The notes under the pieces: generated by a model
The model's input: only the letters and a program-made list of their open reading frames with translations
Database searches by the model: none
What the model was told of the DNA's origin: nothing
Translations under genes and position numbers: made by a program
Part shown: positions 49,655-57,592 of the stretch, piece by piece
Layout: each line of letters begins with the position of its first letter
Numbering within the stretch: position 1 is the first letter of the stretch
Assembly (NCBI RefSeq): GCF_001691565.1
Contig: NZ_MAYO01000003.1
Location: 2,035,851 to 2,099,850, forward strand
DNA from: Microbacterium oleivorans
GTDB taxonomy: Bacteria; Actinomycetota; Actinomycetes; Actinomycetales; Microbacteriaceae
Direction of reading: 5' to 3'
DNA: 64,000 bases

Positions 49655-49924
49655 TCAGTGCGATCGGAGCAGGTCGATGAGCTCCGCCTTGCGGGCGCGG
49701 GAGTACCCGCTGAGCCCGAGCTCCTTCGCCCGCGCACGCAGGTCGGCCACCGTCCAGTCCTCGTAGTCGCCGGCCTTGCCGCCGCGCTTCCCGACCGCTT
49801 TCCGACCGTCGCGGGCAGCGGCGTTGGAGATGCGCGCGGCCTTCTCCTTCGACGCTCCGTCGGCGCGGAGCTCTTCGTAGAGCTCGGGGTCTTTCAGGCT
49901 GTTCGAGCCGCGTCCTGCCGGCAT
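49655..49924 (-). CDS. Small basic protein with Rho-N/SAP-like C-terminus (DUF7218-like)
   Basis: An 89-residue protein. The N-terminal part (SLKDPELYEELRADGASKEK, residues 9-28) is the pattern of short proteins found across actinobacteria; the C-terminal 38 residues (WTVADLRARAKELGLSGYSR, then KAELIDLLRSH) form a helix-extended-loop-helix like the Rho N-terminal or SAP domain, which binds nucleic acid. Direct coupling to topoisomerase IB suggests a DNA-binding helper. No function is known to me. Confidence 0.83.
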   Translation of the reverse strand: MPAGRGSNSLKDPELYEELRADGASKEKAARISNAAARDGRKAVGKRGGKAGDYEDWTVADLRARAKELGLSGYSRARKAELIDLLRSH

Positions 49925-50109
49925 GATGCATCCGCCTCACGTGTCGATCGCGGGCAAGGATCGCCCGCGTGCGGCCACGTTATGTCACCGTAGGGCCGAC
50001 CTGTCAAGGGCCTGTGATCACCTGAAAGAACGCTGATAACAATGTCAGGACGCACACCCGCGTCACCCCCGCTCCGGCGGACAACGGAGACAAACAGAGG
50101 GAGCCTCCA

Positions 50110-50268
50110 ATGAACCTCGCACTCATCATCATCATCGTGATCGCCATCGTGCTGGCGATCGTGGGTGGCATCACGGAAGGCCTCCAGTTCCTGCTGTGGG
50201 TCGCCATCATCGTCGGTGTCATCGCTCTGATCGCCTTCTTGCTGCGAGTGCTGCGCAAGAACACATGA
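50110..50268 (+). CDS. Small two-segment membrane protein (52 residues)
   Basis: An open frame of 52 residues with a strong AGGGAG ribosome site seven bases before the ATG. It begins MNLALIIIIVIAIVLAIVGG, a first membrane segment (residues 3-20), has a short polar turn (TEGLQF) and a second segment (28-44), then ends LLRVLRKNT with a positive tail. A 185-base gap upstream holds TAACAAT (50035-50041) as a possible -10, and a strong hairpin terminator follows. The shape is that of small stress-response membrane proteins. Function unknown. Confidence 0.7.
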   Translation: MNLALIIIIVIAIVLAIVGGITEGLQFLLWVAIIVGVIALIAFLLRVLRKNT

Positions 50269-50323
50269 CCGTCTGACGCGCTCCCCCAGGCGTGTCAGCG
50301 GCGCTCTCCCCCAGGAGCGCAAC

Positions 50324-50357
50324 GAGGCCCCCTCCCGTTCACGGTCGAGGGGGCCTC
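50324..50357. terminator. Bidirectional hairpin terminator
   Basis: GAGGCCCCCTC (50324-50334) pairs perfectly with GAGGGGGCCTC (50347-50357); the loop has a further CCG/CGG pairing. It stands between the convergent 52-residue gene and the TipA-type regulator. No T-run follows, as is common at high GC. Confidence 0.75.
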
Positions 50358-50375
50358 ATCATGTGCGGCATCCGA

Positions 50376-51131
50376 TCATCCGCCGACGTGGTGGCGAAGC
50401 GCCTCGCGGACGAACGACGCACCGGCCGTCCCGCCGTAGTTCGCACCGAAGCGGTCATCGGTCACGTACATGTCGGCGAGTCCGAGCACGTAGCCCCGGA
50501 TGTCACCGCCGTCGGCCGCCGGCGTGCCCGGGATGCCGCGCAGCCACGCCACGTGCCGCGCGGCGAGCTCCTGCGCTTCGGCCGAGTCGGGTCGGATGCC
50601 GCGTTCCGCCGCGTCCGCCCATTCCTGAGCGAGCTCGGCGGTCTCGTCCTGCCATCGCTTCTTCTGCGCGGACGGCAGGCCCCGCCACCACGCGTCGGAT
50701 CGCGCGTAAGCATCCGCTCCCCATCTCGAGGTCACCTCCTCGCGGTGGACCGTGTGGTCGAAGCCGTCGAACATCTTCTCTGCCATGGGTTCCTCTCCCT
50801 GTCGTCTCGCGTCGAGGGTCGACGCGACCGCGGCGATCTGCCGCCGGATCCGTTCCTGCTCGGCCTCGAGCCACCCGAGGTGGGCGGTCAGCGCCGCCTC
50901 CTCCGGGACGTCCTCCGCGAGGACCTCGGCGATGCGGGGCAGCCCGAGGCCCAGTTCCCGCAGCAGCAGGATGCGCTGCAGGCGGCGCAACCCTGCGGCG
51001 TCGTAGAACCGGTAGCCGCTCGCCCCCGCCCGAGAGGCAGGCAGCAGACCGATCTGGTCGTAGTGCCGGAGGGTCCGGCTCGTCGTCCCGGCAAGCCGGG
51101 CGAGCTGTTGGATCGACCATTCGTTCGTCAT
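50376..51131 (-). CDS. MerR family regulator, TipA type (TipAS domain)
   Basis: A 251-residue regulator: the N-terminal MerR winged helix (WSIQQLARLAGTTSRTLRHY, residues about 4-23), a coiled coil (about 75-115) and a C-terminal TipAS-like helical domain (about 125-250; GADAYARSDAWWRG, AERGIRPDSAEAQELAARH) that binds drugs or peptides in TipA. ATG 51131 is used; the 30 extra residues upstream would be encoded by the operator. A perfect 15-bp dyad just upstream indicates autoregulation. No obvious target gene adjoins except the DUF4097 operon on the other side. Confidence 0.9.
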   Translation of the reverse strand: MTNEWSIQQLARLAGTTSRTLRHYDQIGLLPASRAGASGYRFYDAAGLRRLQRILLLRELGLGLPRIAEVLAEDVPEEAALTAHLGWLEAEQERIRRQIAAVASTLDARRQGEEPMAEKMFDGFDHTVHREEVTSRWGADAYARSDAWWRGLPSAQKKRWQDETAELAQEWADAAERGIRPDSAEAQELAARHVAWLRGIPGTPAADGGDIRGYVLGLADMYVTDDRFGANYGGTAGASFVREALRHHVGG

Positions 51132-51148
51132 GACCATCACGGTAGGAG

Positions 51149-51163
51149 TTGACGCTGCGTCAA
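51149..51163. promoter_or_regulatory. TipA-type MerR operator
   Basis: TTGACGC-T-GCGTCAA is a perfect dyad 18 bases upstream of the regulator's start, in the typical position for the promoter spacer, and is like operators of other MerR/TipA autoregulated genes. Confidence 0.7.
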
Positions 51164-51199
51164 GGTCAAGTCCCGTCGTGATCGAGATCTCGACACTCG

Positions 51200-51239
51200 A
51201 GATATATCGTGTTATGTTCACCTACAACGCGATATATCT
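51200..51239. promoter_or_regulatory. PadR-type operator of the DUF4097-padR operon
   Basis: AGATATATCGTGTTAT (51200-51215) is inverted as ACAACGCGATATATCT (51224-51239), 14 of 16 paired, eight bases between. Each arm holds the palindrome GATATATC, the two centred 30 bp (three turns) apart. The AT-rich arms stand out in 70% GC DNA and would cover the promoter. Confidence 0.7.
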
Positions 51240-51267
51240 TGATTCGCGCTCATCCGCAGGAGACAAC

Positions 51268-52119
51268 ATGACTCTCGAGAAATGGCTGGTCCAGCCCGGG
51301 GAGACCCGCGTCATCGATCTCGACGGCATCCGTCGACTCAAGGTCGGGCTCGTCGGAGGGCAGATCGACGTCGTCGGGCACGACGAGCCCGGCGTCCGGA
51401 TCGAAGTCCATTCGGTCACCCAGAAGGAACTCCGCATCGAGGCCCAGAACGGCGCGATCGAGATCGATCACGCCCAACTGCGCTGGGACAACTTCCTGAC
51501 CTCGTTCCGCAACTTCGGCAGCGGCGGCCCCCACGCCGAGATCAGCATCGCCGTCCCCCGCGACGTGGCCCTGACCCTCGGCGTCGTGAGCGCGAGCGCC
51601 CTCGTCGCCGGTCTCACCACCGACGCGAAGCTCAACACCGTCTCGGGCGACATCATCGTCGACGGCCTCACCGGAGACGTGACGGCGAACTCCGTCTCGG
51701 GTGACGTCCAGATGCGCGGTCTCACGGGCACCCTCAACGCCAACGCCGTGTCGGGAGCCATCACGGCCGCCGGGACGATTCGTACGGCCTTCGCCGACAC
51801 GGTCAGCGGCGCGGTGCTGATCGACTCGACCGGGCCGACGCAGAACGTCTCCTTCAACACGGTCAGCGGGGCCGCGACACTGCGCCTCGACGAGTCGGTG
51901 GCCGCGAAGTACACCCTCCGCACCGTGAGCGGCAAGCTCAACGTCGACGGAATCGACCGCTCCCAGAGCGGAATCGGCTCCACCTACACCGGCACAGTCG
52001 GCGAGCTGAGCGGCTCGTTCGCAGAGGTCCGCGCCAACACGGTTTCGGGCGACGTCACCGTCATCCGACGCGTCAGCGCGGCCATCGCCGACGACGCTCC
52101 GATCCGCGAGGAGAGCTGA
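51268..52119 (+). CDS. DUF4097 family beta-strand repeat protein
   Basis: A 283-residue protein built of repeated short beta strands, with the motif (T/S)VSGD or TVSG repeating about every 20 residues from residue 125 (LNTVSGDIIVDG, ANSVSGDVQMRG, ANAVSGAI, ADTVSGAVL, FNTVSGAATL, LRTVSGKLNV, ANTVSGDVTV). It has no signal peptide or membrane segment. The family is often paired with PadR regulators and membrane proteins; its job, perhaps an adhesin-like or sensing beta-helix, is unknown. CAGGAGA precedes ATG 51268, and padR follows after one base. Confidence 0.88.
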   Translation: MTLEKWLVQPGETRVIDLDGIRRLKVGLVGGQIDVVGHDEPGVRIEVHSVTQKELRIEAQNGAIEIDHAQLRWDNFLTSFRNFGSGGPHAEISIAVPRDVALTLGVVSASALVAGLTTDAKLNTVSGDIIVDGLTGDVTANSVSGDVQMRGLTGTLNANAVSGAITAAGTIRTAFADTVSGAVLIDSTGPTQNVSFNTVSGAATLRLDESVAAKYTLRTVSGKLNVDGIDRSQSGIGSTYTGTVGELSGSFAEVRANTVSGDVTVIRRVSAAIADDAPIREES

Positions 52120-52120
52120 C

Positions 52121-52723
52121 ATGCCCCCCGTCTTCTCCCACGGCGACCTGCGCATCTACCTGCTGAGCCTCCTCGACGAAGCCCCGCGCCACGGCTACGA
52201 CCTGATGCAGGCGCTGTCCGACCGCACCGGGGGCACCTACACTCCCAGCGCCGGCACCATCTACCCGCGTCTGTCCAAGCTCGAAGAGGAAGGTCTCGTC
52301 ACCAAGTCCGTGGACGGACGGAAGACCGTCTACGAGATCACGGATGCCGGTCGTGCCGAGGTCTCGTCGCGGACGGGCGACCTCGCCGGGATCGAGGCCG
52401 GACTCGCCGACAGCGTGCGGCTCATCGCTGACGAGGTGCGCGCCGGCGTCCGCGAGGCGATGCGCAGCCTCCAGGCGGACCTCGCCGCGGCCTCGCAGAC
52501 CACAGGCCATCCGTCGCCGACCCCCGCACCCGATCCGCGCGCAGCCGCCCGCGAACAGGTGCGGCGCGCGGACGAACTGCTGGCGGAGTTCCGTGCCGAG
52601 CTCCGGGCCGACCTGCGCAGCCACGTCGCGCGGGGCGGCGACCTCGCGGCATCCGTCATCGACGAGCTGAAGAGCGCGCTCGACGAGGCGGCCGAGGCCG
52701 TACGGCGTGCGACGCGGGGCTGA
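52121..52723 (+). CDS. PadR family transcriptional regulator
   Basis: A 200-residue regulator. The winged helix (residues about 5-85) has the family hallmarks LLSLLDEAPRHGYDLMQAL, SAGTIYPRLSKLEEEGLV and a wing with GRKTVYEIT. The C-terminal 110 residues are longer than usual and mostly helical, with an Ala/Pro linker, for dimerisation. It is co-transcribed with the DUF4097 gene, and an extended AT-rich dyad lies in front of that operon, so autorepression is likely. It converges on the universal stress gene with no base between the stops. Confidence 0.9.
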   Translation: MPPVFSHGDLRIYLLSLLDEAPRHGYDLMQALSDRTGGTYTPSAGTIYPRLSKLEEEGLVTKSVDGRKTVYEITDAGRAEVSSRTGDLAGIEAGLADSVRLIADEVRAGVREAMRSLQADLAAASQTTGHPSPTPAPDPRAAAREQVRRADELLAEFRAELRADLRSHVARGGDLAASVIDELKSALDEAAEAVRRATRG

Positions 52724-53320
52724 TCAGCCGCCGGGCCAGAGTTCCTCGGGCCAGCTCTGCTTCTCAGGTCCGTTCTGCTTTTCAGGCTCGTTCTGCTTTT
52801 CAGGCCACGGATCCTCGTCGTCGCGCGCCGGTTCGCCGATGGGCACGACGAGGATCGGTCGCGGTTGGCGGTGGGCCAGGCGGGCCGCGACGGACCCCGT
52901 GAAGAACTCGCGGATCGATTCACCGATGCCGCGCTTGCGCGTCCCTACGACGATCAGGCGCGCGTCGGTCCGTTCGGCCAGATCCTTCATCGCCAGAGCA
53001 GGGTCACCGGCGAGCATCTCGAGCTGCCAGGCGATGTCCACGCCGCCCAACGCGCGCGTCGCCTCGTCGCGCAGCTGCGTTTCGAGCGCTTCGCCGGGGA
53101 TCGCGTCCAGGTTTATCGGCGCGGTGTGCACGTAGCCGTCGGGGTCCTCGTAGGAGACGAACCGCGTCACGTCGACATGGGTGACCAGCAGCGGCGCGCC
53201 GTGCATCCGGGCGTACTGCGCCGCTTCACGCAGCACCCGGGAGGACTGACCGGGCACGATCCCGGCGATGACGGGTCGGTGAGGGCGACGGACCGTGGAC
53301 TGCGACTCGGCATCGGTCAT
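52724..53320 (-). CDS. Universal stress protein (UspA family)
   Basis: A 198-residue Usp. It has the N-terminal strand VIAGIVPGQSSRVLREAAQYA, a middle region with EMLAGDPALAMKDLAERTDA, and the ATP motif VVGTRKRGIGESIREFFTGS (about 124-143) followed by VAARLAHRQPRPILVVP. The last 30 residues are a Pro/Glu/Lys/Gln tail made of a tandem six-residue repeat, PEKQN(x). Its function is stress tolerance by ATP binding, by family. An AAAGG ribosome site precedes the ATG. Stops of this gene and padR are adjacent. Confidence 0.88.
   Translation of the reverse strand: MTDAESQSTVRRPHRPVIAGIVPGQSSRVLREAAQYARMHGAPLLVTHVDVTRFVSYEDPDGYVHTAPINLDAIPGEALETQLRDEATRALGGVDIAWQLEMLAGDPALAMKDLAERTDARLIVVGTRKRGIGESIREFFTGSVAARLAHRQPRPILVVPIGEPARDDEDPWPEKQNEPEKQNGPEKQSWPEELWPGG
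52755..52808 (-). repeat. 18-bp coding tandem repeat in the Usp gene tail
   Basis: Three units on the plus strand: CTCTGCTTCTCAGGTCCG, TTCTGCTTTTCAGGCTCG, TTCTGCTTTTCAGGCCAC. They encode the repeated EKQ-containing hexapeptide near the C-terminus. Confidence 0.8.
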
Positions 53321-53468
53321 GGCGGATCACCTTTCCTGGATCCCCGCCCGCGAGGGCGGCGTGAACGCTCCGTGGTACCCTGAATGCTACTCTTCCCGGC
53401 CTCTGCCGGACTGTGACTGCGTCGGGCTGCCGGACCAAGCCCGCACTCGTGAAATGAGGGGGTTACGC

Positions 53469-53678
53469 ATGGGGCGTGGCCGTCAAAAGGCGAAGAACAC
53501 CAAGATCGCCCGTGAGCTGAAGTACGACACCTACAGCTTGAACATCAACGCGCTCGAGCGTGAGCTCGGCGCGCCCGGTGACGAGCAGTACGAGGACAAG
53601 TGGGCCGATCAGTACGACGATGAGGACGACGAGGACGACGAGTCCGAATCCCCCTCCCCGTCACTCGAGAAGGCCTGA
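53469..53678 (+). CDS. DUF3073 domain-containing protein
   Basis: A 69-residue protein that starts MGRGRQKAKNTKIARELKY, then NINALERELG, and ends with an acidic Asp/Glu/Ser tail. This is the whole pattern of DUF3073, conserved in actinobacteria and usually beside purM, as it is near here. Function unknown; the basic start and acidic tail suggest nucleic-acid or ribosome contact. GAGGGGG lies eight bases before the ATG. The longer open frame upstream covers the 148-base intergenic region. Confidence 0.9.
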   Translation: MGRGRQKAKNTKIARELKYDTYSLNINALERELGAPGDEQYEDKWADQYDDEDDEDDESESPSPSLEKA

Positions 53679-53692
53679 CCTCCCGGTCGCAC

Positions 53693-54925
53693 TCACCACG
53701 ATCCGTGGCGCTGTTCCCACTCCTGTTCGACCGTCTTCCGTCGTGCGATCACGAGGCCTGCGGGAATCGCCAGAACGGACATCACGCACAGAAGTGCGAG
53801 GGCGCCGACCCATGAGTCGGTCGCGTCGTGCAGGAGTCCGACGCTGAGCGGCATCACCGACGTCGCGCCGTAGCCCAGGCTCTGCACGAACGAGCTCAGG
53901 GCGACGGTGGCGTCATGGCCGCGCGAGCGGAGGCCGACGAGTACAAGCACGATCGGGAACAGCATCGGTGCCGTGCCCAACAGCGTCACCCACAACCACG
54001 GTGCCGCCGCCGGTGCGAGGATGAGACCCAGCGAACCGGCGATCCCGCACCCTGATGCCACGGCGAACAGCGGCATGACCATTCCCGTTCGGGCGACGAG
54101 AGCCGGGACGATCAGCGATGCGGGAAGCCCCATCAGCGCGAACAGCGACAGCATGACGCCGGCGACCGCCGGTGTCACCCCCGCGGTGTCGACGAGGATT
54201 CGCGGGAGCCACGCGAACGACACGTAGGCGATCGTGCTCGAGGCGAAGAACGCGACGACGAGCGCCCAGGGCGTCGCCAACCGCCACATTCGACCGAACA
54301 CCCGCTGGCTGACGCCTTCGACCTCGCGGTCGGCCGACGCCGCCGAGCGCGAGCGGAGAAGGATGACGATCCACGGAATGACGCCGGCGGCGGCGAACAC
54401 GGTCCACAGCCCCAGGGAGGAGCGCCACCCCGCGGCATCCGCGATCGGCACCGCCACCAGCGGCGGAGTGAAGCTCGAGAGCGCCATCGTCGTCGTGTAG
54501 ACCGTGGTCATCAGGCCGAGCCGGTCGGAGAAGTAGCGCTTGGCGAGCGCGGGCAGCATGACGTTCCCGACGCCGACGCCTGCGAAGATGATCGCCGATC
54601 CGACGAGGAGCCCGGCGGCGTTCGGGGCGAGAGCGCGGGTCGCGAGACCGATCGACATGACGACGAGCGCGAGCAGCGTCGTCCGTTCCACCCCCAGCCG
54701 TCGATCGATCCCGGCGGCCGTCAACCCGAACACGGCGAAGCACAGCGGCGGGACGGTGCCGATGAGGCCCGCCACCGCGGCGGGCACCGCGAAGTCCTTC
54801 TCGATGAGGGTGTAGAGCGGCGAGAGCGATGCCACCGCCGAGCGCAGGGAGAACGCCAGCAGGACGATGCCGAGGAGGGCGAGGGCACGTCCTCGCCACA
54901 GGACGTTCGGGGTCGTGGAGGTCAA
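53693..54925 (-). CDS. MFS transporter, CynX/NimT type
   Basis: A 410-residue carrier with 12 membrane segments. Signature parts are the start LALLGIVLLAFSLRSAVASL (about 12-31), PPLCFAVFGLTAAGIDRRLG with the loop 2-3 pattern, GVGNVMLPALAKRYF (about 115) and the loop PASLIVPALVAR. Members export or import cyanate, nitroimidazole or other small molecules. I place the start at TTG 54925 since it overlaps the purF stop as TTGA, and the longer frame is antisense to purF. It is transcribed with purF, so a purine-related substrate is conceivable, but no more than that. Confidence 0.85.
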   Translation of the reverse strand: MTSTTPNVLWRGRALALLGIVLLAFSLRSAVASLSPLYTLIEKDFAVPAAVAGLIGTVPPLCFAVFGLTAAGIDRRLGVERTTLLALVVMSIGLATRALAPNAAGLLVGSAIIFAGVGVGNVMLPALAKRYFSDRLGLMTTVYTTTMALSSFTPPLVAVPIADAAGWRSSLGLWTVFAAAGVIPWIVILLRSRSAASADREVEGVSQRVFGRMWRLATPWALVVAFFASSTIAYVSFAWLPRILVDTAGVTPAVAGVMLSLFALMGLPASLIVPALVARTGMVMPLFAVASGCGIAGSLGLILAPAAAPWLWVTLLGTAPMLFPIVLVLVGLRSRGHDATVALSSFVQSLGYGATSVMPLSVGLLHDATDSWVGALALLCVMSVLAIPAGLVIARRKTVEQEWEQRHGSW

Positions 54926-56385
54926 GACTCCTGCGTGCCTTCGACCCAGGCGAGGTACTCGTCGCTGACCGTCCCGGTGACGTAGCGGCCGTCGAAGCAG
55001 CTCATGTCGAGGTCCTCGACATCGGGCGCGCCCTCGAGGATCGCCGCCTTCAGGTCGTCGATCTCCTGGTAGACGAGATAGTCGCAGCCGAGCTCCTCGG
55101 CGATCTCGGGGATCGTCCGGTTGTAGGCGACGAGTTCGTGACGCGACGGCATGTTGATGCCGTAGACGTGCGGGAAGCGGATGGGGGGCGCGGCGGAGGC
55201 GAACGTCACCGACTTGGCACCGGCATCGCGCGCCATCTGGATGATCTCGCGCGACGTGGTCCCGCGCACGATCGAGTCGTCGATCAGGAGGACGTTCTTG
55301 CCCTTGAACTCGGTCGACATCGCGTTGAGCTTCTGACGCACGCTCTTCTTGCGGATCGCCTGACCCGGCATGATGAACGTCCGGCCGATGTAGCGGTTCT
55401 TGTAGAAGCCCTCGCGGTACTCGATGCCGAGCTTGCGCGCGACCTGCATCGCGGCGGGACGCGAGGAGTCCGGGATCGGCATGACGACGTCGATCGAGCC
55501 TTCGGGGGTGTACTTCGCGATCGTGTCGGCGAGGCGCTCTCCCATCCGCAAGCGCGCCTCGTACACCGAGATGCCGTTCATGACCGAGTCGGGACGGGCC
55601 AGGTAGACGTACTCGAACGAGCACGGCACGAGCTTCGGGCTCGGGGCGACCTGCTGCGTGAAGAGGTTGCCGTCGAGGTCGATGAAGACGGCCTCGCCGG
55701 GCTCGACGTCGCGGACGACCTCGAAGCCGCCGTTCTCCAGGACAAGGGACTCGGATGCCACGGTCCACTCGTACCGGCCGTTCTCGGCCTGGCGGGTGCC
55801 GAGGATCAGGGGACGGATGCCGAAGGGGTCGCGGAAGGCGAGGAGTCCGTACCCGGCGATCAGAGCGATGGCGGCGTAGGAGCCCTCGACGCGCTGGTGC
55901 ACGCGGGTGACGGCCTCGAAGATCTGCTCGTGATCGAGCTCGAGACCCGAGATGACCGTCTGCAGCTCGTTCGCGAGGACGTTGACGAGCAGCTCGGTGT
56001 CGGAGCTCGTGTTGAGGTGACGACGGTCGGTGCGGAAGAGCTCCTCGGTGAGCTCACGCGTGTTCGTGAGGTTGCCGTTGTGGACGAGGACGATGCCGTA
56101 GGGAGCGTTGACGTAGAAGGGCTGCGCCTCTTCTTCGTTCGACGCCGTGCCCTTCGTCGCGTACCGGACGTGACCGAGGCCGATCGTGCCGAGCAGCGCC
56201 CGCATGTCGCGGGTCCGGAATGCCTCGCGCACCATGCCGCGGTTCTTCGCGATGTGGAAGATGCCGCTGGATTCGGCCGTGGCGATGCCGGTCGAGTCCT
56301 GACCGCGATGCTGCAGCAGCAGGAGGGCGTCGTAGACCTCTTGGTTGGCGGGTCCCTGAGCGACGACGCCGACGATTCCGCACAT
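54922..56385 (-). CDS. purF: Amidophosphoribosyltransferase
   Basis: A 487-residue enzyme making phosphoribosylamine from PRPP and glutamine, the first step of purine synthesis. The glutaminase nucleophile is Cys2 (MCGIVGVV), with no propeptide; HRGQDSTGIA and GHVRYATKGT follow. The PRPP site is VLLIDDSIVRGTTSREI (about 353-369). It is nine bases after purM and overlaps the MFS gene by four. The family often carries an FeS cluster; the C-terminal Cys of LGCDYL and SCFDG would fit that. Confidence 0.95.
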   Translation of the reverse strand: MCGIVGVVAQGPANQEVYDALLLLQHRGQDSTGIATAESSGIFHIAKNRGMVREAFRTRDMRALLGTIGLGHVRYATKGTASNEEEAQPFYVNAPYGIVLVHNGNLTNTRELTEELFRTDRRHLNTSSDTELLVNVLANELQTVISGLELDHEQIFEAVTRVHQRVEGSYAAIALIAGYGLLAFRDPFGIRPLILGTRQAENGRYEWTVASESLVLENGGFEVVRDVEPGEAVFIDLDGNLFTQQVAPSPKLVPCSFEYVYLARPDSVMNGISVYEARLRMGERLADTIAKYTPEGSIDVVMPIPDSSRPAAMQVARKLGIEYREGFYKNRYIGRTFIMPGQAIRKKSVRQKLNAMSTEFKGKNVLLIDDSIVRGTTSREIIQMARDAGAKSVTFASAAPPIRFPHVYGINMPSRHELVAYNRTIPEIAEELGCDYLVYQEIDDLKAAILEGAPDVEDLDMSCFDGRYVTGTVSDEYLAWVEGTQES

Positions 56386-56394
56386 TGGTGTAGC

Positions 56395-57507
56395 TCAGTC
56401 CGTTTCTGCGTAGGAGCCGACCAGGCGCACAGCGCCGCCGTCGACGCCCTTCGCGCCCTGCTCGTAGTCGCCGGCCGGCAGCGCCGCATCCGACACCGTC
56501 CCGACCTGCCAGGTATGGATGCCCTCCGCCGAGAGGGTGGATGCCGCGGCGTCAGCGGCCTCGGCCGAGACGACTGCGAGGAAGCCGATGCCGAGATTCC
56601 AGGTGCCCTCGGTCTGCTCCAGCGACAGCCCGCCGATGTCGGCGAGGACGCGGAAGACCGGCGACGGCGACCATGTGGAGCGGTCGACGTCGACCCAGGT
56701 GCCGACGGGCAGCACGCGTGCGAGGTTCGCCGCGATTCCGCCGCCCGTCACGTGGCTGAGCGAGTGGATCGCGCCGGGGTGCGCGTCGATCGCGCGCAGC
56801 AGCGGCGATGTGTAGAGGCGCGTCGGCTCGAGGAGCTCCTCGCCCCACGTGCGGCCGAAGTCGGCGGCGTTGTCGCCGTAACCGATGCCCGCGTTCGCGA
56901 TGATGTGCCGGATGAGCGAGTAGCCGTTGGAGTGGGGACCGCTCGAGGCGAGTGCCAGGACGACGTCGCCGGAGCGGACGCGGTCGGCGCCGAGGACGGC
57001 ATCCGCTTCGACGACACCCGTCGCGGCTCCCGCGACGTCGTAGTCGTTGATGCCGAGGAGCCCGGGGTGCTCGGCGGTCTCACCGCCGACGAGCGCGGTT
57101 CCCGTGGCGGAGCAGCCGTCGGCGATGCCGCGCACGATGTCGGCGATGCGCTCGGGGAACACCTTGCCCGTCGCGATGTAGTCGGTCATGAAGAGCGGCT
57201 TCGCCCCGACCACGACGATGTCGTCGACGACCATGCCGACCAGGTCCTGGCCGATCGTGTCGTGCTTGTCGATCGCCTGCGCGATGGCGACCTTCGTGCC
57301 GACACCGTCGGTCGAGGTCGCGAGCAGCGGCTTGGCGTAGCCGAGCAGAGCGGATGCGTCGAAGAGGCCTGCGAAGCCGCCCACACCCCCGAGGACCTCA
57401 GGGCCCTGGGTGCGACGGACGGCCGATTTCATCAACTCGACGGCGAGGTCTCCCGCCGCGGTGTCGACGCCGGCAGCGGAATAGGGATCGGTGGGAGTCG
57501 AGGCCAC
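56395..57507 (-). CDS. purM: Phosphoribosylformylglycinamidine cyclo-ligase
   Basis: A 370-residue ATP-dependent enzyme closing the imidazole ring (fifth step) to give AIR. Typical motifs are YSAAGVDTAAGD (about 9-20), LLATSTDGVGTK (about 61-72), DLVGMVVDDIVVVGAKPLF and HVTGGGIAANLARVLP (about 253-268). GTG 57507 is chosen over GTG 57513: TAGGCT ends exactly six bases before it, as for many genes here. purF follows after nine bases. Confidence 0.95.
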   Translation of the reverse strand: MASTPTDPYSAAGVDTAAGDLAVELMKSAVRRTQGPEVLGGVGGFAGLFDASALLGYAKPLLATSTDGVGTKVAIAQAIDKHDTIGQDLVGMVVDDIVVVGAKPLFMTDYIATGKVFPERIADIVRGIADGCSATGTALVGGETAEHPGLLGINDYDVAGAATGVVEADAVLGADRVRSGDVVLALASSGPHSNGYSLIRHIIANAGIGYGDNAADFGRTWGEELLEPTRLYTSPLLRAIDAHPGAIHSLSHVTGGGIAANLARVLPVGTWVDVDRSTWSPSPVFRVLADIGGLSLEQTEGTWNLGIGFLAVVSAEAADAAASTLSAEGIHTWQVGTVSDAALPAGDYEQGAKGVDGGAVRLVGSYAETD

Positions 57508-57513
57508 CCGCAC

Positions 57514-57519
57514 AGCCTA
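57514..57519 (-). promoter_or_regulatory. Leaderless -10 of purM
   Basis: TAGGCT on the minus strand, six bases before GTG 57507. It touches the alternative GTG 57513, which is therefore unlikely to be used. Confidence 0.6.
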
Positions 57520-57580
57520 CCGGCCACCGGACCGCGTGATCCGCCATCGACGCCGAGGGACGCCGACCACAGGCGGGCCA

Positions 57581-57586
57581 TAGGAT
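57581..57586 (+). promoter_or_regulatory. Leaderless -10 of the unknown gene at 57.6 kb
   Basis: TAGGAT followed by six bases and the ATG at 57593; divergent from the purM promoter 62 bases away. Confidence 0.55.
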
Positions 57587-57592
57587 GTCGCC

